A stretch of 64,000 bases of DNA from Kumtagia sp963820075 (GTDB lineage Bacteria; Pseudomonadota; Alphaproteobacteria; Rhizobiales; Rhizobiaceae). The notes beneath the pieces were generated by a model. That model saw nothing but the letters and a program-made list of their open reading frames with translations, did no database searches and was not told the DNA's origin. The position numbers and the translations under genes are program-made. The stretch is taken from the NCBI GenBank assembly GCA_963820075.1, contig CAWFYS010000002.1, forward strand, positions 1 to 64,000, written 5' to 3'. Of this stretch, positions 1 to 8,477 are shown piece after piece. Numbering within the stretch: the first letter of the stretch is position 1; each line of letters opens with the position of its first letter.

Positions 1-562
1 ACCAAAACAGCTCAGAGAAAACAAGAAATTATCTGAAAACTGCCGAGCTACACTCGAAGCCGTTCTCCGGACTGGCGTCCATTTTCGCCTCCAATCGGAA
101 AGGCTTGGACCAAATGTCGCCACAAAAACCACTCGGAGGTCCGCTTTGCATGTCGGGCTCCACACAGTGGCGCGGCGCAAGCTTTGGCACAAATCGGCGC
201 TACCTTGTGGCGCGGCAGAATGCGCAATTTGATCGGCACGGCTGTAGCTGTGGCGCGCGCAACAGCCAATCAAGCGAATTGCATGAGATGATCGTGAACA
301 AGCCTTCCCTCAACCTCGCTCGAACTCAGCCTTGAGAGTTCGCCACGCATACGCCGCAGCCAGGCTGACCACTCCGTACCGCTTCGCGAAGGCGCGGTCC
401 AGCCGATCGGCCAGCCAATCAGCCAGTCCGAGAAGTTCGGGTTGAAGGTCAGGTCGCCAGCCGAGTACCGCGTGCCAGCGGTCAAACTCAAATGGAGCGG
501 GAGCGAATAGAGGTCGGTGATGCCCTTCACCGGCACCGCACCGCACGACGTGATCAGCAGAG
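1..562. other. No recognisable gene (window edge)
   Basis: I see no supportable gene here. A minus-strand open frame (about 310-603) encodes a Trp/Leu-rich helical stretch that I do not recognise. It has no convincing start context and overlaps the pseudoazurin remnant. The last 20-30 bases may carry a few more codons of that remnant in a shifted frame. Confidence 0.3.
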
Positions 563-733
563 ATGAGCCAAAAAATCACCGTTACGGTAAACGCCGAGGG
601 CATCTACGGCGTCAAGTGCACGCCGCACTACGGCATGGGCATGGTCGCACTGATCCTGGTAGGCAAACCTGTCAATCTGGAGGAGGCCGGCGCCGTCAAG
701 CACCCGGGCAAGGCCAAGAAGGGTCTTTGCTGA
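563..733 (+). pseudogene. Pseudoazurin C-terminal remnant
   Basis: The 56-residue open stretch matches the C-terminal third of pseudoazurin, a periplasmic type I blue copper protein that passes electrons to denitrification enzymes. The copper-binding loop is plain: KCTPHYGMGM supplies the Cys, His and Met ligands of the C-terminal site and is followed by the usual helix (NLEEAGAVKHP). The N-terminal beta-sandwich, including the first His ligand and the signal peptide, is absent, and the frame appears to shift at an A-run near 570. The end is also short, stopping after AKKGLC where the family usually has 10-15 more residues. No nitrite or nitrous oxide reductase gene is nearby. I read it as a relic left by a deletion. 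Confidence 0.75.
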
Positions 734-945
734 CTTGCTGGGCGAAGCTCGGCGGACTAACTCCGGCTCACTTGGGCGGTGGCGTTGATCTAGCGCAAAG
801 AGACGAGTCCGAATAGCGTCTAAGCCTGCCGGGCGCAATGCCGGACCTTGGACCGAGAGGATGATAACAATGATGCACCCGTGGGCGAAGCCACAGTACA
901 CGACAGCAGCCTGATTTGCCCCTCATGGCGCCGCCGCCGAGCCCC

Positions 946-1528
946 GCCCAGCACGGCTCAAGGCGCTGGTTGCCCGGCTCTCCCAGGTGACCGGCGAGCC
1001 TTGTCGCCAACAAGCAGCGCAGGGCCGCGGCCAGCAGCGCCGAGACGCTCGACAGCATCGATGAGGTCATCGTGCCTGCTCAAGCGCCAGGAACGCCGCC
1101 TGTCCGGCGAGATCGCTTCGCTGATCGACGACGATCCGCTGTGGGCGCGCCTCGACGCCGCCTTGCGCACGGTCAAGGGCGTCGCCAGCCGCACCGTCGC
1201 CGTGCTGATGGCACAGGTGCCGGAGATCGGCCTGATCTCCAACAAGGCCGTCGCCAAGGTCACCGGGCTCGCCCCCATCGCCAACGACAGCGGCAGCCGC
1301 CAGGGCTACCGTCCGGTGCGCGGCGGCCGCGCCGGGCCGCGCTCCATCCTCTTCCTCATCGCACGCATCGCAGCTCGCTACGACCCGCATCTCAAAGCCT
1401 TCCATGACAGGTTGCAGAAGGCCGGCAAACCCAAAATGGTCATCCGTATCGCGCTGGCCCGAAAGCTCCTCGTTATCCTCAATGCAAAAGCGCGCGACGC
1501 GCGAAACGAACTCGCTAATGCAACTTGA
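946..1528 (+). pseudogene. IS110-family transposase, 3' part, frameshifted
   Basis: From about 1076 the frame encodes the C-terminal Transposase_20 domain of an IS110-type DEDD transposase: VKGVASRTVAVLMAQVPEIG, then a GLAPIANDSGSRQGYR block and the C-terminal GKPKMVIRIALARKLL helix. Upstream sequence that should be continuous is spread over two other frames: a KALVARLSQVTGE segment near 957-1000 and an NKQRRAAASSAETLDSIDEV segment near 1010-1070. At least two frameshifts are therefore needed. The N-terminal DEDD catalytic domain is missing. This is a dead fragment. Confidence 0.8.
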
Positions 1529-1544
1529 CACCAAGGATAGTCGC

Positions 1545-1665
1545 TCATCCGGCCTGCCGGCCACCTTCTCCCCGCCAGAGCGGGGCGAAGGAAGCACGGC
1601 CGCAACGCCGGCGATCCCCTCGCCCCGCTTGCGGCAGGGAGAGGGTAAGGGTGAGGGGCAAAAGC
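1545..1665. repeat. Intergenic REP-like element with gcggggcg hairpin
   Basis: The stretch carries a ctccccgc/gcggggcg stem near 1568-1588 followed by a gagagggtaagggtgagggg block. This composition is typical of the highly repeated intergenic elements of many proteobacterial chromosomes. It separates the IS110 fragment from the tail-tube fragment and encodes nothing recognisable. Confidence 0.5.
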
Positions 1666-1785
1666 GGCCTCGAAACAAGGAAGTGATCCTTGTGTCGTGT
1701 CCTGTAGGGCGAACACGCAAGTCTGCCTGGAAACAGCGCCGGCCTTCAGCTCCCTAATCATCATCATCCGAGAAAGGAAGCGGCC

Positions 1786-2088
1786 ATGTCGGACATGCCG
1801 CGATTCATCCTGCGCAACTGCCCGATCTTCGCCGACCGCACCTCGCTGATCGGCCAGGCGAGCGAGATCACCCTGCCGGTGCCGAGCGTCAAGCTCGAGG
1901 AGGTCCGCAATGCCGGCATGCTCATGCCGATCGAGATCGACATGGGCTACGAGAAGAGCGAAAGCGCCTTCAAGATGACCGGCTTCGATCCGCAGGTCAT
2001 CTCGCTGTTCGGCCTCGGCGCCGGTGTGGGCGCTTTGCGCCAGGACGTGTCGTCAGGGTGGGATTGCAAAACGCCTCCTCCGGGCTGA
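1786..2088 (+). pseudogene. Phage major tail tube protein, truncated
   Basis: The N-terminal 80 or so residues match the P2 FII-type contractile-tail tube protein family: PRFILRNCPIFADRTSLIGQ at the N-terminus, then a VKLEEVRNAGMLMPIEIDMG block and KMTGFDPQVISLFGLG. The full-length protein is about 170 residues. Here the match ends near 2040 and the frame runs into unrelated sequence and stops at residue 100. A good ribosome-binding site (gaaaggaag) precedes the ATG, so a truncated product could be made. It is a prophage relic, and no sheath or baseplate genes remain nearby. Confidence 0.8.
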
Positions 2089-2179
2089 CAACTCCCCGCT
2101 GAGAGCCGCTTCTTCAAAGACAGGCTCCGACCAGGCTGCAGCATGGGCGAGGTAGCCCCAGAATTTCGGAGACCAGAAC

Positions 2180-2683
2180 ATGGCGAGCAGGGAGCAGCAG
2201 AACAAATCCGCGGCGGAAAAGGCAGTATGGCCGCTCCTCTTTCTCACGGCGGCGCTGCAGGCGTATCTAGGACTGTCGTTGGTGGCCTATGCGTTCATGG
2301 GCGTGTCAAACTTGGCCTCCGGGCTGGGCGGATTGACAGTGGCCACGACAGGCGGGCTCCAAACGATTGCGGCCTTAGTGGCGTTTGTGCTGGCTGTTCG
2401 ACGCGATCTTCGCGGCACCACCCTGGCGTTAGCCGGCAGCATCCTGCTGGGCTGGTTCTCGATTCTGCCATCGGTCGCTGAGCAAGGACTCGACTTTGGC
2501 GGTGACGACTGGGGTACCCCGGTCTATTTCGTCCTCTCCCCCATCATCGCGATCGTTGCGGGAACGCTAGCTTGGCGCAACCTATATCCAGTCGCGGCGG
2601 CCATCATCGTAACCGCGCCGACCTTCGCCGGCATTTTGTTCGTCATCGCCTTCGCAATCATCATCGCGAGATACGGCTTCTAA
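2180..2683 (+). CDS. Small integral membrane protein of unknown function
   Basis: The 167-residue protein has a short charged N-terminus (MASREQQNKSAAEK) and about five hydrophobic helices, near residues 17-38, 45-65, 80-98, 112-128 and 135-160. The family is not recognisable to me and no catalytic motif is visible. Codon use fits the surrounding genome and the ATG at 2180 is the first start in an uninterrupted frame. It stands alone between phage and regulatory genes on its strand, so context gives no hint of function. Confidence 0.6.
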   Translation: MASREQQNKSAAEKAVWPLLFLTAALQAYLGLSLVAYAFMGVSNLASGLGGLTVATTGGLQTIAALVAFVLAVRRDLRGTTLALAGSILLGWFSILPSVAEQGLDFGGDDWGTPVYFVLSPIIAIVAGTLAWRNLYPVAAAIIVTAPTFAGILFVIAFAIIIARYGF

Positions 2684-3198
2684 GTCCGTGGCCTAGCCAG
2701 GTTCGTGGCTCAAAGTCGGTCGCAAAGTTGGCTTCGGCCTGTGTCGTCTACACTGCGCCGACGCTGATTGCGTAAGTGCGCGCCGCAGTTGCTGCACGGT
2801 GCAAGAGCACGAACAGACGGACGGAAGTCGCCGCGCCGCGCGCGCACTCGGCAAGGCCGGCCAGCGCGAACGGCAATGCGACGATCCGGGTCAGGATGGT
2901 CCTGTCAATGATCGCAGCGCCTCGTATCCTGCCCCTCCTTCCTATCGGCAGGAGAGATTGTTTCACGGGTTTCGGGGAGGTGGATAAATTATGGCGGTTT
3001 TGGTCGCATATCAGGCGAGAAAGGGCAGTTGTGCGCCCACAATCGGCCGTTTGAGGTGAAACTCTGCCGCTACCTGAAGCAGACATTACGGTCGAAAGCT
3101 GGAGGTCGCGGTTGCGCCACCCCTGACATTTGCATTGGCGCAGTAAGGGCTTCCGGGACATCGCTCGTGTCGGCCGAGAGGGCCTTTACGGCCGGCGG
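2684..3198. other. Gene-poor stretch with a possible minus-strand fragment
   Basis: No intact gene is supported. On the minus strand, about 2912-2748, a run DRTILTRIVALPFALAGLAE... ending in a stop resembles the N-terminus of a short hydrophobic-helix protein I associate with rhizobia. It lacks an ATG/GTG/TTG start and the conserved tail, so it is at best a relic. The remainder shows nothing I can identify. Confidence 0.2.
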
Positions 3199-4866
3199 TC
3201 ACTCCGGCAAGCCTGCGATCCGCAGGTGTTTGATCAAGCGTTCGACGGCTCCGGGGGCGAGGTGGCCCTTCTCCCATTGCTTGCGTGCTTTGCTGATGGA
3301 GTCGCGCGGCGAGTCTTTGAGGAAAACCGCAAGCGCTTCCTTTGCCTTCCGCTCGTCGCCCAGGCAAGCGTAGATCGACGCGAGCGTCCGGTGTGCGCTA
3401 TCCTGGATTCTGGACATCTTTCGCATCCACGCCAGCGCGGCCTCGCAATCGTTTTTGTGGTAGAGCGCCCAGCCCATCTGCCAGTTGAACCACTCAGGGT
3501 AGAAAGGATCGATGCCCATTGCCTGCTTGATCCGATCGATCGCTTCGCCTGTACGGCCGATTTCGACCAGCGGTTCCGCACTGGCGACGAGAATTTCCGA
3601 GTTGCTGGGATTCAGGGCGATCGCCTGATCATATCGCGCAAGGGCCAGCTCGACCTCGCCAGCTTCACTATACACGCGGGCGCGGGCCCAATGCAACTCG
3701 GCATCGTCCGGTGCGAGCCGGATGGCGCTGTCGGCGTAATCTGCGCCAAGCTTCAACGCCTCCTCACGGCTATGTTCCTGCAGGTGCCACCCAAAAGCCG
3801 CGTCCCTCTGATAGCTGTGGGCCAGCCCTATATATCCGAATTGCGAGTTCGGATCCGCTTCGATCGCATCGAAGCTGAACTGCCGTTGCACCTCGGTCCC
3901 CCTTGCGGAGAAATCCTTTTGGATCACGGCATACCCCATCAGGTAATAGTGAAGAGCGCTGACCCGGGCGGCTTCGCTCAGTGGCCAGGGTCGCGTGATC
4001 CTTTGCCCGACCCGATCCCCAAGCGTCCGGATGATTTCCTCCTGGACAACAAAGAAATCACCAACCTCCCGGTTGTAGGTGTTGGACCAAAGATGCGATC
4101 CGTCACCCGCATCGAGCAACTGCGCAGTCACTTTCAGCCGGTTCGCGATCTTCTGCTGGCTGCCCTCGAGAAGGTAGTCGACGCCAAGCTCTTCTCCGAT
4201 CTGCCTGACGTCGATCGGCTTGCCGCGGTACCTGAAGCTCGAGTTCCGGGCGATGACAGCATAAGTCTTGCTTCGCGCAAGCTCGGTAATGATCCCCTCG
4301 GCGACGGCATCGCTGAGATATCCCTTGTCCGCCCCTGTGCTGAAATCCTCGAAGGGAAGGACCGCAATCCTCGGTATGTCGCTCGAACGAACCGGAGCGG
4401 CTCGCCACAGTCCTGCGCCGAGGTACGCGCAGATCGCGGCCGTGACGAGAACAATTGCAGCAATAACGGAGCCGCGTAACGGGAATTGTGTCCTGGCTCG
4501 TTCGATGCCGGCATCGACGTCAGCGTCCGATCGATCGACATTCAGCCGGTAGCCTCGCTTGGGGAATGTCTGCACGATCACGTGCCCGTCGTCCCCCAAC
4601 GCGCGGCGGATATCGGCAATGCATTGAGTAAGGCTGTCCTCGGTCACAAACGTATCGGGCCAGACGGCCTGCATCAACGCATCCTTGGACACGATCTCGC
4701 CCGGCCGCGCCGCGAGCGCGGAGAGTGCCTCAGCGGCCTGGCTGCGAAGATCGACCGCTTTACCGTCAGCGGTCCGGAGCTGTCCGCTTTTTGGCCGAAA
4801 GACAAAGCCGCGGAACGTGATCGTTTCAGCACATTTCAGGTCAATTTCAGGAGCCTTTCGGGACAT
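3199..4866 (-). CDS. CadC-like winged-helix transmembrane regulator with TPR domain
   Basis: This 555-residue protein joins an OmpR-type winged-helix DNA-binding domain (about residues 18-110, with ALSALAARPGEIVSKDALMQ and a C-terminal FPKRGYRL hairpin), one transmembrane helix (about 130-152), a TolB-N/FlgO-like adenylate-cyclase-associated domain (about 165-275, starting IPRIAVLPFEDFS) and TPR repeats (about 360-520). It lacks an N-terminal receiver domain, as in CadC/ToxR-type one-component regulators that bind DNA from the membrane. The ATG at 4866 has a strong gggaggg site. It diverges from the small secreted protein gene at 4955, its most likely target. The signal sensed cannot be read from the sequence. 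Confidence 0.85.
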   Translation of the reverse strand: MSRKAPEIDLKCAETITFRGFVFRPKSGQLRTADGKAVDLRSQAAEALSALAARPGEIVSKDALMQAVWPDTFVTEDSLTQCIADIRRALGDDGHVIVQTFPKRGYRLNVDRSDADVDAGIERARTQFPLRGSVIAAIVLVTAAICAYLGAGLWRAAPVRSSDIPRIAVLPFEDFSTGADKGYLSDAVAEGIITELARSKTYAVIARNSSFRYRGKPIDVRQIGEELGVDYLLEGSQQKIANRLKVTAQLLDAGDGSHLWSNTYNREVGDFFVVQEEIIRTLGDRVGQRITRPWPLSEAARVSALHYYLMGYAVIQKDFSARGTEVQRQFSFDAIEADPNSQFGYIGLAHSYQRDAAFGWHLQEHSREEALKLGADYADSAIRLAPDDAELHWARARVYSEAGEVELALARYDQAIALNPSNSEILVASAEPLVEIGRTGEAIDRIKQAMGIDPFYPEWFNWQMGWALYHKNDCEAALAWMRKMSRIQDSAHRTLASIYACLGDERKAKEALAVFLKDSPRDSISKARKQWEKGHLAPGAVERLIKHLRIAGLPE

Positions 4867-4954
4867 TTCACCCTCCCGGCGCGCTTGCTAGCGTAATCCA
4901 ACCGGCCGTCGCTTCCAAGCGATCCATCAACACCCGGATTGGAAGGAGGAAAAG

Positions 4955-5308
4955 GTGAAACGAACCGGTTTGGTCATTGCACTTACCCTTCTTTCAGCGG
5001 GGGCATTAGCCGCACAAGCGGACTCCGACATTACGAGATTGTGCGGCCCTGCCCACGTCAATGAGGTGGCCTCCGCTGAGGACGTCCTTGCCTATCCTGC
5101 CGGCTATTATGTCCGCAGCCTCAAGGAGCAAGTCAGCCTCGGTGATCCTCGCATCATGCTGACCACCAACGACGAGTTCTATCTCTGCACCCTACCGGCC
5201 GCGACGTCCGACATGAACTCAACAAAGGCGACGTTACCGATGCACGAACGCACCGTGAAGTACCTGTTCGTGCCTGTCATTCGGCTCGGCACAGGCGGGC
5301 CATCCTGA
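4955..5308 (+). CDS. Small secreted protein of unknown function
   Basis: The 117-residue product begins with a clear Sec signal peptide (VKRTGLVIALTLLSAGALAA, cleavage likely after AQA). The mature part of about 95 residues has two cysteines that could form a disulfide. The GTG start at 4955 sits just after ggaggaaaag, an excellent ribosome-binding site. The gene is divergent from the CadC-like regulator with only about 90 bp between the starts, suggesting shared regulatory DNA. I do not recognise the family. Confidence 0.7.
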   Translation: MKRTGLVIALTLLSAGALAAQADSDITRLCGPAHVNEVASAEDVLAYPAGYYVRSLKEQVSLGDPRIMLTTNDEFYLCTLPAATSDMNSTKATLPMHERTVKYLFVPVIRLGTGGPS

Positions 5309-5667
5309 ACCGCTGCACAGCCGCCATCATGGACTCGTTACGCTCCGTTCTCACTGTGCGCCCTCAGGCTGATGACGTGAGCGCAAGGGCGCCAGGCGTA
5401 GGAAGCCACGCAGGCGAAGGTCTGCAAACCAGCCCTTGCCTAGCTGAGGCCGACAGACCGTAGATGACTGCAAAGGGTCACGTTACGACGGTCCGAACTT
5501 TTCAACCTGAATGTTTGTCTTGAAAATTCGCTGTCCGAAGCTGCCGGTCTGTTCTCGGCCCCGATAGGCCGCAAGGCCGGCCTGTCCTGACAGATATGCG
5601 GTTCGGGTCCTTCCCGAGAATCGAAGCCCCGCGGGTCTTTCGCGCGCGCGGGCCTTCGGCCCGCTCG
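5309..5667. other. Non-coding or degraded stretch
   Basis: No gene is supported. The last part probably contains further decayed codons of the terminase that becomes readable from about 5668. Confidence 0.3.
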
Positions 5668-5873
5668 GCATGGCGATCTTCGAAAGCTCGCCGGGGCCGG
5701 CCGGTGCTCGATCCCGAGTGGAAGGGCTCGACGCCGCATGAAGCGCCGCCCTGCACCGGCATATTGTCGATCTACAATGGCGGCACGCGCGGCAAGTTCT
5801 ACTGGCAGTGCCCGAATTGCCATGAACCCTTCGAACCGCTGTTTTCCGCGCTGCGCTGGGAGCGCAAGGGCTC
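5668..5873 (+). pseudogene. Phage terminase large subunit (GpA type) fragment
   Basis: Two overlapping frames together give a GpA-like terminase segment: GMAIFESSPG in one frame (from about 5668), then after a one-base shift DPEWKGSTPHEAPPC, IYNGGTRGKFYWQCPNC and EPFEPLFSALRWE. The DPEW, STPHEAPPC and CPNC (zinc-binding pair) signatures are characteristic of lambda-GpA-family large terminases that package DNA into phage heads. The ATPase and most of the nuclease domain are missing on either side and the frame is broken. It is a remnant of the same prophage debris as the tail-tube and DUF2793 fragments. Confidence 0.75.
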
Positions 5874-6094
5874 GCCGCGTGTTCCTCAACAAGGGGCAAG
5901 GCGGCCTCGATCGCGCGCTTCGGCGCCGGATGCCCCTTCGTACAAGGGCGGTCACCGACTTTTGTTGCGAGGCAGCCACGATTGGCGACCGGTCGCGACG
6001 GTAAGGACTTGCCAATGCCCGCCAATGGCGGCAACCTCACTTCAACAAGTCGTTCATCGGGTGGATGCCAGTTTAAGCAATTCGCGGGCGGGGA

Positions 6095-7105
6095 ATGACA
6101 CACAAACCCATAGTCACATTATCGATATTACTAGCTCTGACCAGCGGCGTCTGGGCTGAACCCGAAAAGGTAGGGACGGCAACCCGTATCCTGACTGCCG
6201 TCAGCGGTGACTATGGCTCGGTGGAAGTGAAAGAGCCGGTCCACCGCAACGAACAAATCCGTACTTCCAAATCCGGCCTCGGTGAATTCATATTCCGCGA
6301 TGGTTCAAAGTTCGCCATCGGTGCGGGATCAGTCGTCAAGATCGATAAGTTCGTCTACGACGATTCTGAGTCAGTCCAGAAATTCACGATCAGAGCCACC
6401 AAGGGCGCGTTCCGGTGGGTCAGCGGTAGGCACAAAAAGTCCGTTTACGAAATTAAAACCCCGATAAGCACGATCGGCATACGCGGCACCAAGTTTGACT
6501 TCTACGTCGGTCCCGACGGCACGACTGCCCTAGTGATGCTCAGCGGCTCTGCCCAATTCTGTAGCGCCGGTGGGTGCGTGACATTGCAACGTAAGTGCGA
6601 CTGCGTGATCGCGAGACCGGGCAGAAAGCCAACCGTCAGTCGCGCCAATCGCGGCACCCTCACCGAATTAGGTAACGCGAGGGCACTACCATTCCTGACC
6701 GGCACACAGCAATTATCAGGTGGCTTCGGATCGAGTACCGGCTGCGGCATGTCGATGGCATCGATAGAGCGGCAAGGCGACACCAAAACGAGAAGAGAGG
6801 CAGCGCCCAATAGAAGCCGCCCAGACGCGCCAGCAAGAGCTGCTGCTGCCCCCGCGTCACCTGCCGCCCCGGCAGCACCGGCAGCACCTGCAGCACGTGC
6901 ATCGCCAGCCGCGCCCACCGCGCCGAGTATATCCCCCGAACCCGACAGACCAAGTAATCCCGGCGCAACGCCAACACCGAACATGCCTAACACACCTGAC
7001 CCGCCTAAGCCTCACAAGCCGCACGGTAAACATGAGTACGGCGACAGGAAACATGATCACCACCACGGTAGAGGCGGTCGACGCGGTGGCCACAGGCAGC
7101 GTTAG
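6095..7105 (+). CDS. FecR-domain secreted protein with Ala/Pro and His-rich tail
   Basis: The 336-residue protein starts with a signal peptide (about residues 1-22) and a FecR domain (PF04773, about 40-170) with the typical SGLGEFIFRDGSKFAIG and TPISTIGIRGTKFD blocks. In stand-alone proteins this beta-rich domain usually acts in the periplasm or outside the cell. The C-terminal 110 residues are low-complexity: Ala-Pro repeats, then Pro-rich sequence, then a His/Lys/Gly tail (DRKHDHHHGRGGRR). No ECF sigma factor or TonB receptor lies nearby, so it is unlikely to be an iron-signalling FecR. The ATG at 6095 follows ggcgggga. The His-rich end could bind metal, but that is inference. Confidence 0.75.
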   Translation: MTHKPIVTLSILLALTSGVWAEPEKVGTATRILTAVSGDYGSVEVKEPVHRNEQIRTSKSGLGEFIFRDGSKFAIGAGSVVKIDKFVYDDSESVQKFTIRATKGAFRWVSGRHKKSVYEIKTPISTIGIRGTKFDFYVGPDGTTALVMLSGSAQFCSAGGCVTLQRKCDCVIARPGRKPTVSRANRGTLTELGNARALPFLTGTQQLSGGFGSSTGCGMSMASIERQGDTKTRREAAPNRSRPDAPARAAAAPASPAAPAAPAAPAARASPAAPTAPSISPEPDRPSNPGATPTPNMPNTPDPPKPHKPHGKHEYGDRKHDHHHGRGGRRGGHRQR

Positions 7106-7125
7106 GAAATTCTGAACAATAACCG

Positions 7126-7470
7126 CTACCCTTCCAAGGTTTCGCGTGGCTTGATTGTATAGTTCCATTCAGGATGGAAGGGATCGCCGGTGATGTCGAG
7201 GCTGGCCATTTCGGCTTTGCTGACCTTTCGGCCCTTACATAGATGCGTTCGTCGAGCGCGCTTTCGACCTTAAGGCCCGATTTGGTAGTTGTGGCGCCGA
7301 TCAACTCGACGACGGCCATGCGGCTTGTCAGCGGCCGACCGCGCCAGTTCTGCGTGATGTGGCAGAACAGGCGGTGCTCGATCCTGTTCCACTTCGAAGT
7401 GCCGGGCGGATAGTGGTGGACACGCGGAGTGAGACCCGTTTCGTCGGCGAGCTTTTGCAACTCGTCTTCC
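7126..7470 (-). pseudogene. ISAzo13-type transposase, C-terminal fragment, frameshifted
   Basis: The minus strand reads QKLADETGLTPRVHHYPPGT, SKWNRIEHRLFCHITQNWRG and GATTTKSGLKVESALDERIY, the C-terminal catalytic block of ISAzo13-type DDE transposases (HYPPGTSKWNRIEHRLF is diagnostic). Near 7240 the frame shifts and the true C-terminus continues in another frame as GRKVSKAEMASLDITGDPFH and WNYTIKPRETLEG, with its stop at 7126-7128. The N-terminal two thirds are gone, cut off by the IS4 fragment on the opposite strand. Confidence 0.8.
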
Positions 7471-7479
7471 TGCCCGAAA

Positions 7480-7895
7480 CGGACATAGCCCTGCGCCTCG
7501 TCGCCAAGCGGATCAAGAACGGCGAATGGCTGATCGTGCTGACCAACACCACCGATCCCAAACGCGCGTTGAGAGCCTACAAGAGACGATGGGCGGTCGA
7601 ATGCCTCTTTGCCGATATCAAGACGCGCGGCCTCAATCTCGACGACACTCACCTGACCATCCCGGCCAAGATCGAGACCCTCGTGGCACTCCTGGCTCTC
7701 GCCATGACATGGACCTATCGCTGCGCGACACAGACCATGGGCATGAAAGCCATTCCTAGAAAAACCCATGGCAGGCGCCAAAAGTCATGGTTCCGTATCG
7801 GCTTTGACGCTCTCAGGCGAGCCATCGCCAACCAACCCGCCTGGGCCGCAAATGCCTGGTTATCAAAGTGCCCAGTCAGACCGTTCAAGCCTTGA
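7480..7895 (+). pseudogene. IS4-family transposase, C-terminal fragment
   Basis: The frame encodes NGEWLIVLTNTTDPKRALRA, then YKRRWAVECLFADIKTRGLN, the Y-(2)-R-(3)-E-(6)-K (YREK) motif of IS4-type transposases, then a hydrophobic helix and the C-terminal RKTHGRRQKSWFRIGFDALR. The N-terminal DDE aspartates are absent. It abuts the ISAzo13 fragment of opposite strand at about 7470-7490, so two different insertion sequences have recombined or inserted into one another. Its 3' end touches copy A of the 106-bp repeat. Confidence 0.8.
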
Positions 7896-7910
7896 AGTCG
7901 TGTACTGTGG

Positions 7911-7998
7911 CTTCGCCCACGCTTCGCCTGCTTAGCCTCTTGTTTGGTCGCAGGTTTCTGTCGGAAAACCGTGGCACACTTTTCCGGAACCTGCTCAG
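7911..7998 (+). repeat. 106-bp palindromic element, copy A (5' end lost)
   Basis: From tgtggcttcgcccacgc to the terminal ctgctcag it matches the full copies at 23382, 45577 and 55402. The first ~18 bases, including the ctaagcag end, are replaced by sequence next to the IS4 fragment. The CGGAAAA/TTTTCCG and GCAGGTT/AACCTGC stems are intact. Its right end overlaps and supplies the TGA stop of the MucR-like gene on the minus strand. Confidence 0.85.
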
Positions 7999-8474
7999 CC
8001 GCCGGAAGGCTGAGACGCAAAAGTCGCCGGCTGCAGTTTCTTACGCGTGCGCCTTGGGGGCGCCGGCTTCTCAGCCTTGCGTCCAAGACCCAACTTCTTG
8101 GCAAGAGCCGATCGTGCATTGGAATAGTTTGGCGCGGTCATCGGGTAGTCCGCCGGAAGGCCCCATTTCGCGCGATATTCCTCTGGCGTCAGCCCATAGT
8201 GCGTGGACAAATGACGCTTCAAGGATTTGAATTTTTTCCCATCCTCGAGGCTAATAATATAGTCTGGTGTGACCGACTTCTTGATCGGCACGGCCGGTAC
8301 AAGTTCTTTAATTCGTTCGGAAATCGAGCCAACCGCCGTCGCCTTCAATACCGAGTGGACGTTCTCGATCAGCCCGGCAAGCTCTGTGATCGGAACTGAA
8401 TTGTGCGAGACATAGGCTGCGGCTATATCGGCGGTCAGTTCGACCAGGCGAACGCTTTCAGTCTCTTGTGTCAC
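7995..8474 (-). CDS. Ros/MucR-family transcriptional regulator lacking zinc ligands
   Basis: The 159-residue protein has the Ros/MucR fold: an N-terminal helical oligomerisation region (about 1-55), then the DNA-binding domain with SLEDGKKFKSLKRHLSTHYG and EEYRAKWGLPADYPMTAPNY, and a basic tail. MucR proteins are global H-NS-like repressors of exopolysaccharide, motility and horizontally acquired genes in rhizobia. In Ros the finger uses CxxC...HxxxxH; here both Cys positions are Ser and Asp, as in the zinc-less Ml proteins of Mesorhizobium, which still bind DNA. I chose GTG at 8474, just after ggagagattt. A TTG one codon upstream also exists. The stop codon lies inside repeat copy A. Confidence 0.9.
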   Translation of the reverse strand: MTQETESVRLVELTADIAAAYVSHNSVPITELAGLIENVHSVLKATAVGSISERIKELVPAVPIKKSVTPDYIISLEDGKKFKSLKRHLSTHYGLTPEEYRAKWGLPADYPMTAPNYSNARSALAKKLGLGRKAEKPAPPRRTRKKLQPATFASQPSGG

Positions 8475-8477
8475 CAA

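Noticed and set aside
3130..4479. A 449-codon plus-strand frame opposite the CadC-like regulator
   Set aside because: The minus strand carries an intact winged helix, membrane segment and TPRs with a strong ribosome-binding site. The plus frame has none.
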